Below are positions 9,233-19,300 of a stretch of DNA of 64,000 nucleotides, piece by piece; position 1 is the first letter of the stretch, and every line of letters begins with the position of its first letter. The notes below the pieces were generated by a model. The model did no database searches. It worked only from the letters and a program-made list of their open reading frames with translations, and was not told the DNA's origin. Source of the stretch: Marinomonas shanghaiensis. GTDB lineage: Bacteria > Pseudomonadota > Gammaproteobacteria > Pseudomonadales > Marinomonadaceae. The position numbers and the translations under genes are program-made. The stretch covers positions 121,091-185,090 of the forward strand of contig NZ_QGOK01000008.1 of NCBI RefSeq assembly GCF_003259175.1, read 5' to 3'.

Positions 9233-11125
9233 ATGGGCATTCCCACATTATTTTGGCTTCGCAATATTGGCATTGGTGGTCGGCTCTTTCTCGCCTTTGT
9301 GCTGATTTCTTCTATCACGATTGTCGCAAGCGGCTTGGCAACCAATACCTATTTGCAATTGAGCGATCGTCTTTTACTACTAAAATACCAAGACATTCCG
9401 GGCCTAGATGCCGCCGCTAGACTAAACGATAAAAGCCGTCTCATCGTCGCAACCGCGCCACTTCTGGTCACCAGTGATGCCGCCATCTCCAGAGAACAAA
9501 CCATGGAGGCACTGAGTCTGGCGATTAGTGAGATGGACGCGTTAATGCGTAACCTACCCGATTATAATCGATACTTTTTGGAGCTCATCACCCAAATTCA
9601 AAACAGCCTCACCCTCTTGAACCAAAGCGTTGAGCGACGCGAAGTCATAAGACGAGAATTAGCACAATCTTCTTTGCTTATCTTCCCTTTATTTCAAGCC
9701 CTGATTCAGCAACTGGATAATCTAGAGCGAAGTGCAGAATTAGAGCAAGTGATTCATCGGCTTCATTACTTTTCCGGCTTAATGGAAAAAATCAGCAACG
9801 ATGCGTCATTCAACGAATTGGATTACACCTTTTTACGGTTGGAAAAGTTAGGCGGTCAGATTGCTCAATACATGACCTTACTACCGCAGATTTCACCGGC
9901 CCTCGAACAAGATGCACTAAGCCTTTTGCAAATGAGTTCTCGCCAAGGCGAACTTTTTCTACTGAAAAACGAAGAATTGGATTTACTGTATCAGCAAAGC
10001 TTCTTGCTTGAAAACAGTCAACGACACATTCAACAATTGGCAGCTCAAATCAACCAATACACGAATTACACCAACACCAGCATTCGCGGATCACTAGAAG
10101 GCGCGATAAAATCCATCAACAGCAGCATTCGTAATATTTTACTGCTGTCACTCATCAGCCTAAGTATCGCCTGTGCGATCTCTTGGTTTTACGTCCGACG
10201 TAACGTGCTGCAACGTATTATCGAGTTACAGCAAAACATGCGCGCCATTGCCAGCTCACAGCTAGACACACAAATCCGTATCGTAGGCAACGACGAAGTC
10301 TCCAGCATGGCCAGAGATCTGCGATACTTTCAACAAACCGCTATTGAGGTTGAACGAACCAACCAAAGGCTCGCCGCTGAAATCGAAGAAAGAGTCGCCG
10401 CAGAAGCACAGTTAAAAGCGACACAAAATGAGCTGGTGCAAGCCGGAAAACTCGCCGCATTAGGCCAACTTGGTGTAGGCATTACCCATGAAATCAACCA
10501 GCCCTTAACCGCCATCGCCAGTCACCTGCATACAGCGGGACGTCACATGGAAAAAAACCAACAAGATAAGGCGCAAAACAGCCTAGATAAAATAGGCCAA
10601 CTACTCACCAAAATCACGCGTATCACCAAACATCTTAAAGCGTTTGCGCGCGTAGCAGGTACAGAACTCACACCTGTCTGTCTGGCTACGGTCATAGAAG
10701 ATGCCATCGAATTGATGTCTAACCAAATTGATGAACAAAACAGCACACTCCACTATCAGCCCTGCGCATCGTCGCTGCACGTATTAGCCGAACCGATTCG
10801 TCTTGAACAAGTAATGGTTAATCTTATTAGTAACGCTGTTGACGCCCTGTCTAGCGCATCGGTCAAACAATTAGGCATAGCGGTATACGAACTCGACGAT
10901 AAAGTCATGGTCGAGGTGAGTGATACGGGAATAGGCATAGAAGCAGACAAAATTGAGCAAATATTCGATCCCTTTTTTACCCAAAAAGACGTAGGCCAAG
11001 GTCTCGGACTGGGTTTATCCATCAGCTATAACATAGTGCAAGACTTTGGTGGTCAAATCAAAGTGGTGTCCACACCCGAAAAAGGTAGCCGCTTTACCTT
11101 AGTATTAAACAAGGCAGAAAAATAA
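9233..11125 (+). CDS. Membrane sensor histidine kinase, DctB/PgtB-like
   Basis: This 630-residue protein has a membrane segment at about 17-37, a long helical periplasmic sensor at about 38-298 and a second membrane segment at about 300-322. HAMP spans about 320-372, followed by a coiled linker. The HisKA is of the DctB/NtrB class, with GITHEINQPLTA and His419, and the HATPase has NLISNAVDAL, DTGIGI and GLGLGLS. An all-helical periplasmic region is found in sensors such as TorS and PgtB that read ligand-loaded binding proteins. The stop codon is immediately followed by the ATG of the NtrC-type regulator at 11126, so the two are a cognate pair. Given the downstream importer, the likely signal is its substrate or its binding protein; this is inference. 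Confidence 0.9.
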   Translation: MGIPTLFWLRNIGIGGRLFLAFVLISSITIVASGLATNTYLQLSDRLLLLKYQDIPGLDAAARLNDKSRLIVATAPLLVTSDAAISREQTMEALSLAISEMDALMRNLPDYNRYFLELITQIQNSLTLLNQSVERREVIRRELAQSSLLIFPLFQALIQQLDNLERSAELEQVIHRLHYFSGLMEKISNDASFNELDYTFLRLEKLGGQIAQYMTLLPQISPALEQDALSLLQMSSRQGELFLLKNEELDLLYQQSFLLENSQRHIQQLAAQINQYTNYTNTSIRGSLEGAIKSINSSIRNILLLSLISLSIACAISWFYVRRNVLQRIIELQQNMRAIASSQLDTQIRIVGNDEVSSMARDLRYFQQTAIEVERTNQRLAAEIEERVAAEAQLKATQNELVQAGKLAALGQLGVGITHEINQPLTAIASHLHTAGRHMEKNQQDKAQNSLDKIGQLLTKITRITKHLKAFARVAGTELTPVCLATVIEDAIELMSNQIDEQNSTLHYQPCASSLHVLAEPIRLEQVMVNLISNAVDALSSASVKQLGIAVYELDDKVMVEVSDTGIGIEADKIEQIFDPFFTQKDVGQGLGLGLSISYNIVQDFGGQIKVVSTPEKGSRFTLVLNKAEK

Positions 11126-12493
11126 ATGAGCAATGCAAATAAAGTTATTATTATCGACGACGATCAGGCCATTATCGAAGCATTAACCGAAATGCTTGAA
11201 CTCGAAGGTTTCCAAATCAGCAGTTATTTAAGCGCCGACAAAGCCATTTCCGCCTTAAACCAGCAGACGACTGCGGTCGTTTTAAGTGATGTCAGAATGC
11301 CTAAAATGGATGGCCTAAGTCTGCTGGCACGCATTCAAACGCTGGACAGCGAGCTGCCTGTTATCCTAATGAGTGGTCATGGAGATATTCCAATGGCAAT
11401 AGAAGCCATGAAGGAAGGCGCTTACGACTTTCTCGAAAAACCGCTGCAACCTGCGCAACTGATCAACCAACTGCAACGCGCAGTGGAAAAAAGACAGTTA
11501 GTATTAGAAAACCGCAAACTAAAGCAAAACATTGCCCAACAAACCGGCCTAGAATCACTGATTATTGGCGAATCGGCGGCCATCAAGAGCATTCGTCAAC
11601 ATATCTCCTCTCTAGCACAAGCAAATATCGATACCATTATTTACGGTGAAACGGGCTGTGGCAAAGACGTTGTCGCCCGGGCTTTGCATCAGTTTAGCCA
11701 TAGAAATAAAGGTCGATTCATTGCCATCAACTGCGGCGGCATCAGTGAAAGCTTGATTGAAAGCGAGCTTTTTGGTCACGAAGCTGGTGCCTTCACAGGC
11801 GCAAATAAACGCCACATTGGCAAAATAGAAGCCGCCAACGGGGGCACCTTGTTCCTCGATGAAATTGAAACCATGCCACTGCCCGCTCAAATTAAATTAT
11901 TAAGAGTGCTGCAAGAACGTACAATTGAGCGCGTCGGCAGTACCCAACCCATTCCCGTTGAACTGACTGTCATCGCCGCCAGCAAAGACAATCTTGCCCA
12001 ATTGGGCGAAGAAGGCAAATTCCGTAAAGATCTATTTTATCGTCTCAATGTCGCCAGCCTCACCATTCCACCTCTCAGAGACCGTCCAGAAGACATCCTT
12101 CCCCTTTTTCATCATTACGCTCATAAGGCCGCAGAACATTTTTCTAGACCCTTGCCCTCAATCACTTCCGCCTACTTAGAACACTTAATTCAGCATCCAT
12201 GGCCTGGAAATGTCCGTGAACTGAAAAATGCCGCCGATCGTTTTGTGCTTGGCATCAGCGAAACCTCTCTCGCCTCCATCAAACGCGAAGAGGATGTTAA
12301 CGGCAGTTACGAAGAACGCATGGAGCAATTCGAACGTCACATAATCGAAGAAGGGCTAAGAGTCACAAACGGTCAATTAAACGAAGCCGCCGAACTATTA
12401 GACATGTCACGCAAGACCCTATATCGCAAAATGAAAAAACACCAATTAGACAAACAACACTTTAAAGCGTCCGAGGATGAAGGACAAGAATGA
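11126..12493 (+). CDS. Sigma-54-dependent response regulator, DctD/NtrC family
   Basis: This 455-residue activator has an N-terminal receiver (D11-D13, phospho-site D55 in LSDVRMPKMDG, K105). The AAA+ domain has Walker A GETGCGK at 174-180, the sigma-54-contacting loop GAFTGA at 221-226 and Walker B LFLDE at 242-246; an arginine-finger segment (FRKDLFYRL) follows. A Fis-type helix-turn-helix ends the protein (LNEAAELLDMSRKTLYRKMKK). The intact GAFTGA loop means it should open sigma-54 promoters. One such promoter lies about 100 bp after its stop, in front of the importer at 12727, which makes the importer its probable target. NAADRFVLG is typical of the DctD branch. Confidence 0.93.
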   Translation: MSNANKVIIIDDDQAIIEALTEMLELEGFQISSYLSADKAISALNQQTTAVVLSDVRMPKMDGLSLLARIQTLDSELPVILMSGHGDIPMAIEAMKEGAYDFLEKPLQPAQLINQLQRAVEKRQLVLENRKLKQNIAQQTGLESLIIGESAAIKSIRQHISSLAQANIDTIIYGETGCGKDVVARALHQFSHRNKGRFIAINCGGISESLIESELFGHEAGAFTGANKRHIGKIEAANGGTLFLDEIETMPLPAQIKLLRVLQERTIERVGSTQPIPVELTVIAASKDNLAQLGEEGKFRKDLFYRLNVASLTIPPLRDRPEDILPLFHHYAHKAAEHFSRPLPSITSAYLEHLIQHPWPGNVRELKNAADRFVLGISETSLASIKREEDVNGSYEERMEQFERHIIEEGLRVTNGQLNEAAELLDMSRKTLYRKMKKHQLDKQHFKASEDEGQE

Positions 12494-12591
12494 CCCATTT
12501 CACTTTTATGATGAGACTAGAAAGTCCCAAAGCCCCCATTCTCTAGCTTAAAAAAATACACAACCACATGTTTTATATAGACTTTTCACTA

Positions 12592-12608
12592 TTGGCATTG
12601 GCTTTGCT
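12592..12608 (+). promoter_or_regulatory. Sigma-54 (-24/-12) promoter for the phosphonate-type importer
   Basis: TTGGCATTGGCTTTGCT matches the -24/-12 consensus TGGCAC-N5-TTGC. The invariant GG (12594-12595) and GC (12606-12607) are separated by exactly ten bases. Transcription would start near 12619, about 108 bp before the binding-protein ATG. The gene just upstream encodes a GAFTGA-bearing activator, so the pairing is coherent. Confidence 0.72.
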
Positions 12609-12630
12609 ATGTTTTATGTGCTCACAAGTC

Positions 12631-12660
12631 AGTCAATCCTGTGCTCTCACAAGATTGACT
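12631..12660. promoter_or_regulatory. Inverted repeat in the importer leader
   Basis: Arms AGTCAATC (12631-12638) and GATTGACT (12653-12660) are perfect reverse complements around 14 bases. A direct repeat CTCACAAG also occurs at 12621-12628 and 12646-12653. The repeat falls just downstream of the predicted sigma-54 start. It may be a leader hairpin or a binding site. Confidence 0.4.
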
Positions 12661-12726
12661 CATCTCCGACAACGGAACCTCCCGACCGGTGATAACAATA
12701 AAAAATACATCTCGAGGAAAACAATA

Positions 12727-13770
12727 ATGTCTATTAAATTACTGACTGGTTTAATGCTCTCTGGCTCACTATTGATAGGAAGCAATGTCGCTTTAGCGGA
12801 TGATTGCAGCTATCGTGGCGTACTGGATGATAAGTTCTGTGACGAAAACTACGATCTCGTCGCTGACCTTCCAAAAGATTCAAGCCAATGGCGCGACCCT
12901 AGTACTTTAGTGTTTACCTACACGCCAGTAGAAGATCCTGCGGTTTACAAAGACGCATTCAGTGACTTCCAAAAATACCTCAGTGAAGTCACTGGCAAAA
13001 AAGTCGTATATTACACAGTGCACTCCAATGCGGCCGAAGTGGAAGCATTGCGTTCAGGCCGTTTACACATTGCAGGGTTCTCTACCGGTCCTACCGGTTA
13101 CGCGGTTAATTTAGGCGGTCTCGTTCCCATCGCCGTAAAAGGCACAGAAGAAGCATTTCAAGGCTATAACCTAGTCACCATTGTCCGTAAAGACAGTAGC
13201 ATCATGAAAATGGCCGATTTAAAAGGCAAGGTGGTTGCTCATACGTCCGCCTCATCCAATTCCGGTAATCTTGCTCCGCGTGCGATTTTTCCAGCCCTAG
13301 GACTGATACCAGACCAAGACTATGAAGTAAAATACTCCGGTAAACACGATCAGTCTGTTATGGGCGTATTATCAGGCGATTACGATGCGGCTCCGGTTGC
13401 TTCTGACGTTCTAAAACGTATGGTTGATGCCAAACGTGTTAGCGAAGAGGACTTCCGAGTTATCTACACAAGCCCACGTTTTCCAACCTCATCATTTGGC
13501 TACGCTTACGACCTCAACCCTGAGCTTGTAGAAAAAATCAAACACGCCTTTTTCACCTTCCGCTTCCCAGCAGAAATGCAAAAAACTTTTGGTGGTGCTG
13601 ATCGCTTCTTCCCTATTACCTATAAAGAAGATTGGCAGGTTATCCGCGATATTGCCCACGCGTCTGGTACAGCCTATACCAAAACAGGACTTAAGCAGTT
13701 GGCAGAAGCCGATGCTGCTAAAGCCGCTGCCGACAAACGCGCTAAAGAAGCCGCCAGTAAAAGCCAATAA
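12727..13770 (+). CDS. phnD: Phosphonate/phosphite-type ABC substrate-binding protein (PhnD family)
   Basis: This 347-residue periplasmic binding protein has a signal peptide, about residues 1-24, ending VALA. The ATG at 12727 follows AGGA with good spacing and begins the signal peptide, so it is chosen over a longer frame starting at 12568. The mature protein has the PhnD-family layout: FTYTPVEDPAVYKDAF near the N-terminus, a hinge region VHSNAAEVEALRSGRLHIAG, then DLKGKVVAHTSASSNSGNLAP and GDYDAAPVASD. Two early cysteines (C27, C38) could form a disulfide. The C-terminus ends in an Ala/Lys-rich helix. The exact ligand (phosphonate, phosphite, phosphate ester) cannot be decided. No C-P lyase or phosphonatase gene is nearby. 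Confidence 0.85.
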   Translation: MSIKLLTGLMLSGSLLIGSNVALADDCSYRGVLDDKFCDENYDLVADLPKDSSQWRDPSTLVFTYTPVEDPAVYKDAFSDFQKYLSEVTGKKVVYYTVHSNAAEVEALRSGRLHIAGFSTGPTGYAVNLGGLVPIAVKGTEEAFQGYNLVTIVRKDSSIMKMADLKGKVVAHTSASSNSGNLAPRAIFPALGLIPDQDYEVKYSGKHDQSVMGVLSGDYDAAPVASDVLKRMVDAKRVSEEDFRVIYTSPRFPTSSFGYAYDLNPELVEKIKHAFFTFRFPAEMQKTFGGADRFFPITYKEDWQVIRDIAHASGTAYTKTGLKQLAEADAAKAAADKRAKEAASKSQ

Positions 13771-13814
13771 GCGGCCACTTTTCGCTTAATCCACTAGAAA
13801 ACACATTACTACCT

Positions 13815-13844
13815 GCTAACAGCCTAGATCACTAGGTTGTTAGC
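13815..13844 (+). promoter_or_regulatory. Strong intra-operon hairpin between binding-protein and ATPase genes
   Basis: Arms 13815-13827 and 13832-13844 pair over 13 positions with one G.U and a 4-base loop (ATCA). No T-run follows, so it is more likely an mRNA-stabilising or attenuating hairpin than a full terminator. Such elements often raise binding-protein output over the membrane components. Confidence 0.65.
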
Positions 13845-13868
13845 CTTCTTCGCCTGTAGGAAACGATT

Positions 13869-14654
13869 ATGTCTGTCACTCAAAGCTCTGCTGAGCACTC
13901 AAACTTCCTTGAAATTCGTAACTTAAAAAAAGAATACACGGCTGGTAACCCGATTTTAAAAGGCATCGATATTCACATCACAGAACCAGGGATTGTGGCC
14001 ATTATCGGCCCGTCTGGGACAGGAAAGAGCACTCTATTACGCTGTATCAACCGATTAATTGATCCCACAGAAGGGAAGATTTTATTTGATAACGCCGACC
14101 TTTGCTTAGCCAAAGGCGCCCAATTACGCAAGCTGCGCCGCCAAGTCGGCATGGTGTTCCAAGAGTACAACCTTGTTGAGCGTTTAACCGTCATTGAAAA
14201 CGTGCTAACAGGACGACTTGGCTATATGTCTGCTTGGCAGGCTTGGCGACGCAAGTTTAGCCAACAGGATATCAATACCGCTTTTGAGTTATTAGAAGCC
14301 GTTGGTTTAACCGAACATGCGAGTAAGCGGGCGGATAGCTTATCTGGCGGTCAACGTCAGCGTGTTGGTATTGCCAGAGCCGTGATGCAAAACCCACGCA
14401 TACTGCTTGCGGATGAACCCACCTCGTCTCTTGATCCTAAAACCGCTGTCGAAATTATGGAACTGTTAGAACGTTTTTCACAAGAAAAAAACATCCCTGC
14501 TTTGGTGAATATTCACGACGTTAAACTAGCGAGTCGCTTTGCGAAACGCATGATTGGCATGAGTAACGGTGTTGTCGTTTACGACGGTCCACCAGAAGGC
14601 ATCACCGACGAACACTTAAAACAAATCTATGGAGGTGAATCATGGCTGGCATAA
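13869..14654 (+). CDS. phnC: Phosphonate-type ABC transporter ATP-binding protein
   Basis: This 261-residue ABC ATPase has Walker [10 protein letters not shown] at 47-55, a Q-loop in GMVFQEYNL, signature LSGGQRQ at 158-164, Walker B ILLADEP with D182/E183, and an H-loop in VNIHD. The [22 protein letters not shown] segment and overall length are typical of PhnC. It powers import by the two permeases that follow; its 3' end overlaps the first permease gene by 13 bp, indicating translational coupling. A strong hairpin separates it from the binding-protein gene, and the sigma-54 promoter at 12592 probably serves the whole set. Confidence 0.92.
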   Translation: MSVTQSSAEHSNFLEIRNLKKEYTAGNPILKGIDIHITEPGIVAIIGPSGTGKSTLLRCINRLIDPTEGKILFDNADLCLAKGAQLRKLRRQVGMVFQEYNLVERLTVIENVLTGRLGYMSAWQAWRRKFSQQDINTAFELLEAVGLTEHASKRADSLSGGQRQRVGIARAVMQNPRILLADEPTSSLDPKTAVEIMELLERFSQEKNIPALVNIHDVKLASRFAKRMIGMSNGVVVYDGPPEGITDEHLKQIYGGESWLA

Positions 14655-15451
14655 ACACGACTTGCTCACAAGCAAAGATAGACAGAGAAAATCCGTTTAA
14701 GCATAACTGGCTAGTAAGCGCACTTTGGTTATTAGTCGTCTGTTATGTGGTGTACTCCTTTAATGCAATGGACCTTAGCTGGGGCCGTATTAACGATGGC
14801 TTAGGGCACGCCAGCGACTTATTAGCACGCATGGTGCCTCCTAACTTTAGCCGTTGGTCGCTATTATTAGGCGGTCTCATAGAAAGCTTAGAAATTGCTG
14901 TTATCTCAAGTATTTGCGGCATTTTCATTTCATTATTTCTAGGGTTATTTGCCGCACGTAATTTAATGCCAAGCTGGATTAGTACGCCGGTACGCGCCTT
15001 AATTGCGCTTTGTCGTACCTTTCATCCCGTAATCATTGCTATTTTGTTCGTCAAAAGTGTTGGCTTTGGCGCCCTAGCTGGCATTCTCACCCTGGTCGTT
15101 GCGTCAATTGGCTTTATCGCCAAGCTCTTTGCTGAAGCCATTGAGGAAATTTCTCTCAAGCAAGTGGAAGCCATTCGAGCGACTGGTGCCGGTTTTACCA
15201 GCATTATTTTGTTTTCTGTAATGCCACAAGTATTCGCGCGCTTTATTGGTTTCTCAACCTATCAGCTCGACTCGAATTTACGCAACTCCACCATGGTCGG
15301 CATCGTTGGCGCTGGCGGATTAGGAGGAACTTTGTTTTCGGCCTTCCAGCGCTTTGATTACGATTTTGTGGCGGCTATTTTAATCGTCATTATCGCTCTG
15401 ATTATGTTTGGCGAGTTTCTTTCCAACATCGTTCGTCACATTTTTCGCTAA
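14642..15451 (+). CDS. phnE: Phosphonate-type ABC transporter permease (first)
   Basis: This 269-residue inner-membrane permease has about six membrane segments. The binding-protein-dependent transport signature lies at [20 protein letters not shown], which contacts the ATPase. [16 protein letters not shown] near the C-terminus is typical of PhnE. The gene overlaps phnC and is followed 20 bp later by a second, different permease, so the channel is probably a heterodimer. Confidence 0.9.
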   Translation: MAGINTTCSQAKIDRENPFKHNWLVSALWLLVVCYVVYSFNAMDLSWGRINDGLGHASDLLARMVPPNFSRWSLLLGGLIESLEIAVISSICGIFISLFLGLFAARNLMPSWISTPVRALIALCRTFHPVIIAILFVKSVGFGALAGILTLVVASIGFIAKLFAEAIEEISLKQVEAIRATGAGFTSIILFSVMPQVFARFIGFSTYQLDSNLRNSTMVGIVGAGGLGGTLFSAFQRFDYDFVAAILIVIIALIMFGEFLSNIVRHIFR

Positions 15452-15471
15452 CCTAACTTAGGAGCTTTTTT

Positions 15472-16269
15472 ATGAACGCTATCGATCATCATTGGCAACG
15501 CTTTACCTTAAAACAAAAACTGTCTCGCTATGCTGTTTATTTGGTGTTGGTTATGGCTTTTGTACAGTCTATTCAGTCTGTTGAGGTCATTCCTGAGTTC
15601 TTACTGGATGCACCAGAACAAATGGCGGACATGTTCTCACGCATGTGGCCAATGGATTTCGCCTACTACCCAGTAACCGTCCATGACGCCATGATTGAAA
15701 CCCTCAACATTGCCACATTGGGAACCTTGATTACGTTAATTTTTGCCATTCCTTTGGCTCTTATGAATGCCAGCAACATCGTAAGCTCCACTTGGTGTCA
15801 CTGGATTTCAAAGTTTTTTCTAGTGTCTTCCCGCTCAGTCAATTCCTTAGTATGGGCCCTCTTGTTTGTCTCTATCTTTGGTCCTGGGGTCATCGCTGGT
15901 GTATTAGCGATTGCTTTTCGCTCCATTGGTTTTGTTGGCAAACTGTTAGGAGAAGCACTCGAAGAAGTGAACATGGGTTCCATTGAAGCCTTAAAAGCCA
16001 CCGGAGCATCCTGGCTGTCGATTTTACTAAAAGGCTATTGGCCACAAGTCTTGCCTGCCTTTTTTAGTATTGTCCTTTTTCGTTGGGACATAAATGTCCG
16101 AGAGTCTGCGGTACTTGGCTTGGTAGGAGCAGGTGGAATCGGTGTGGTACTGGATGATTCAATGAATTTATTTCAATGGGATCGAGTTGCCGTCTCGTTA
16201 TTGGCGATTTTCATTATTGTAATTCTGGCAGAAATTCTCGTAGTGAATGTGCGTAAGCGTCTTATCTAA
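15472..16269 (+). CDS. phnE: Phosphonate-type ABC transporter permease (second)
   Basis: This 265-residue permease is homologous to the preceding one. It has a coupling motif at EALEEVNMGSIEALKATGAS and RESAVLGLVGAGGIG near the end. It is preceded by AGGAG with good spacing (15460 region) and followed by a strong terminator, so it is the last gene of the importer operon. Paired PhnE subunits are common in phosphonate and phosphite importers. Confidence 0.9.
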   Translation: MNAIDHHWQRFTLKQKLSRYAVYLVLVMAFVQSIQSVEVIPEFLLDAPEQMADMFSRMWPMDFAYYPVTVHDAMIETLNIATLGTLITLIFAIPLALMNASNIVSSTWCHWISKFFLVSSRSVNSLVWALLFVSIFGPGVIAGVLAIAFRSIGFVGKLLGEALEEVNMGSIEALKATGASWLSILLKGYWPQVLPAFFSIVLFRWDINVRESAVLGLVGAGGIGVVLDDSMNLFQWDRVAVSLLAIFIIVILAEILVVNVRKRLI

Positions 16270-16298
16270 ACCATCATTGTGAATCCCCGTTTAGCAAT

Positions 16299-16329
16299 AA
16301 AAAAGGAGTCCGTGTTGGACTCCTTTTTT
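16299..16329. terminator. Rho-independent terminator after the importer operon
   Basis: GGAGTCC (16305-16311) and GGACTCC (16317-16323) pair around a 5-base loop. An A-run and a T-run flank the stem and extend the pairing, so the element can work in both directions. It separates the plus-strand importer from the minus-strand efflux pump. Confidence 0.92.
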
Positions 16330-16347
16330 GTTTACACCTTCAAAAAA

Positions 16348-19300
16348 TCAATCAATATCCTTTGACTCAACTAGACCATCAGGACGCTTAGGGAAAATCC
16401 GTCGCACCACGACAAAGAAGAGAGGCACAAAGAAAATCGCCAACACAGTGGCGGTTAATGTACCACCCACGATACCGGAACCAATCGAGATTCGACTGTT
16501 GGCACCCGCGCCAGAAGACAACGCCAATGGTAATGTCCCCACCATAAACGCCATAGACGTCATAATGATTGGGCGCAGGCGCAAGCGCGCGGCTTGAGCG
16601 GCTGCATCCCATACGTTCAACCCTCGACGGTACGCCGCTTCCGCAAACTCAACGATCAATATCGCGTTTTTCGACGACAGACCAATGGTCGTTAGCAGAG
16701 CAACTTGGAAATACACATCGTTCTCCAAACCACGTAAATGCGCCGCTGCTGCCGACCCAATAACACCAAGCGGTATCACCAGTATCACTGAGAACGGCAC
16801 CGTCCAACTTTCATATAGAGCCGCAAGACACAAAAACACAACTAGGATAGAAATCGCATAGAGTATTTGAGTTTGTCCGCTTGATAAGCGCTCTTGATAA
16901 GACAAACCGCTCCAAGCGCCGGTTACACCAGTGGGCAAATCATCAGAAATACGCTGCAACTCATCCATGGCAGCACCAGAACTCACCCCATCCGCTCCCG
17001 AGCCTTGAATTTCATAGGAAGCTAATCCATTGAAACGCGTTAAACTTTTCGGTCCATAGGTCCATTCGCTCTTAGCAAAAGCTGAAAACGGCGTCATGGT
17101 GTTATCGTTACCACGTACATACCAATGCTGCAGATCTTCAGGAGAAGAACGGTACTGTGCATCGCCTTGCATATAAACGGTTTTCACTCGACCACGATCA
17201 ACAAAGTCATTGACATAAGAACCCGCCCAAGCACTGCTTAAAGTGGCACTGATGTCTGACAAAGACAAACCGAGAGCAGAGGCTTTTTCTTGGTCAATAT
17301 CAATATGTAACTGCGGCGCTTCAGAATCCGATCCCAAACGCACCCCTGTCAGCAAAGGACTGGTGTTGGCGTTTTGCAATAACGCATCACGCATTTCCAG
17401 CAAAGTGGCTCGGTCAGTATTGCCTGTCGCTTGTAACTGGAAAGTGAAGCCACTGCTTTGTCCTAACCCTTGAATAGAGGGCGGTATCAAGGAAAATATT
17501 CTGGCATCACGCAATCCAGCAAACGCACCGTAAGAACGGCCAACAATCGCACTGGCACTGTTTTCTGGTCCAACACGCTCACTCCAATCTTTTAGCGCAA
17601 CAAACGCCATACCAGCATTTTGTCCACTGCCCATGAAGTTAAAGCCAGAAATAGTGAAAATGGCGTTTACGTTGCTTTTTTCTTTCTCCAAAAAGTAGCT
17701 TTCCACTTCTCGCATCACTTTATCAGTACGAGACATGGCAGCACCTTCAGGCAAAGACACCATCACCATCACGCGGCCTTGATCTTCCGTTGGTAAGAAA
17801 CCAGATGGTAAGGTCATCATCAAACCACTTAAACCCGCCACAATAACACCGTAGCCTAACATCCAACGAACGGGTTTCTTAATAATGCTACTAACGCCGC
17901 TAAAGTACTTCCCTGTCGCGCGGTCAAAATTACGGTTAAACCATGCGCCTAAGCCTTTTTTAGCCGTTTCGTGATTGGGTTTTAAAAAGGTGGCACACAA
18001 AGCAGGCGTCAAGGTTAATGCAACCAAAACAGACAGGGTCATGGCCGCAACAATGGTGATAGAGAACTGACGATAAATCACCCCAGTAGAACCACTAAAG
18101 AAGGCCATCGGTAAAAATACCGCGGACAAGACCACCGCAATACCAATCAAGGCACTGGTAATCTCGTTCATCGATTTGATGGTTGCCTCTTTGGGAGACA
18201 GCTTCTCTTCTTCCATCACCCGCTCAACGTTCTCAACCACGACGATCGCATCGTCCACCAGCAAACCGATGGACAACACAATACCAAACATGGTGAGCGT
18301 ATTAATGGAGAAACCAAATAACTCTAAAACACCAAACGTGCCTAAAAGAACAACAGGTACAGCGATCGCCGGTATTAAGGTTGCGCGCCAGTTCTGTAAA
18401 AAGATGAACATCACGATAACGACCAACAAGATCGCTTCAAACAGTGTTTTCACTACCTCTTCGATCGAGATACGAATAAAGCTCGTATTATCAACCGGAT
18501 ACGACAGTTTATAACCATCTGGCAAACTGCTAGATAGGCCATTTAATACATTTTTAACCGCCTCAGAAGTAGAAAGCGCATTCGCTCCAGGCGCCAACAT
18601 AACCGCCATACCTGAAGCTGGGTGACCGTTCAAACGTGGAATATAACCGTAAGATTCACTGCCCAATTCCACTCTAGCCACATCACTCAAACGAACCGTG
18701 GCACCACTGTCATCGTACGCTAGAATGATATTTTTAAATTGATCCGCTGTTTGTAACTTGGACTGCGCCGTAACGGTAACGTTTAACTCCTGCCCTTTTA
18801 CAACCGGATAAGCCCCAAGACTACCTGCTGCGACTTGAGTATTTTGAGCACTAATGGCTGAAGACACATCAGAAGGCATGAGTTTATAAGACGCTAACTT
18901 CAGCGGGTCTAACCATATACGCATGGCATATTCGGCACCAAACACCTGAATACTGCCAACACCGTTGACACGGGAAACAGGATCTTGAACAGTCGACACT
19001 AAAAAGTCCGATATATCATTCGCTGTGTCTCGATCTGTTTCGTCATAAATGGCCGCAACCATCAAGAAATCAGAGTTCGATTTTCTAACCGTTACACCAT
19101 TTTGCTGTACTGAGTTTGGTAAATTCGACGTAATTTGCTGTATTTTGTTTTGTACTTGAACTTGGGCAATATCGGCATCAGTACCTTGCTCAAAGGTCAC
19201 ATTGATACTGGTACGACCATTGGAACTACTGGAGGACGAAAAATACAACAAGCCATCAAGACCCGTAAGCTGTTGCTCCAATATTTGCGTGACACTGTTC

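Noticed and set aside
12568..12726. Longer start for the PhnD-like protein at 12568
   Set aside because: It would place the signal peptide internally and would include the sigma-54 promoter; ATG 12727 has a ribosome site and begins a normal signal peptide.
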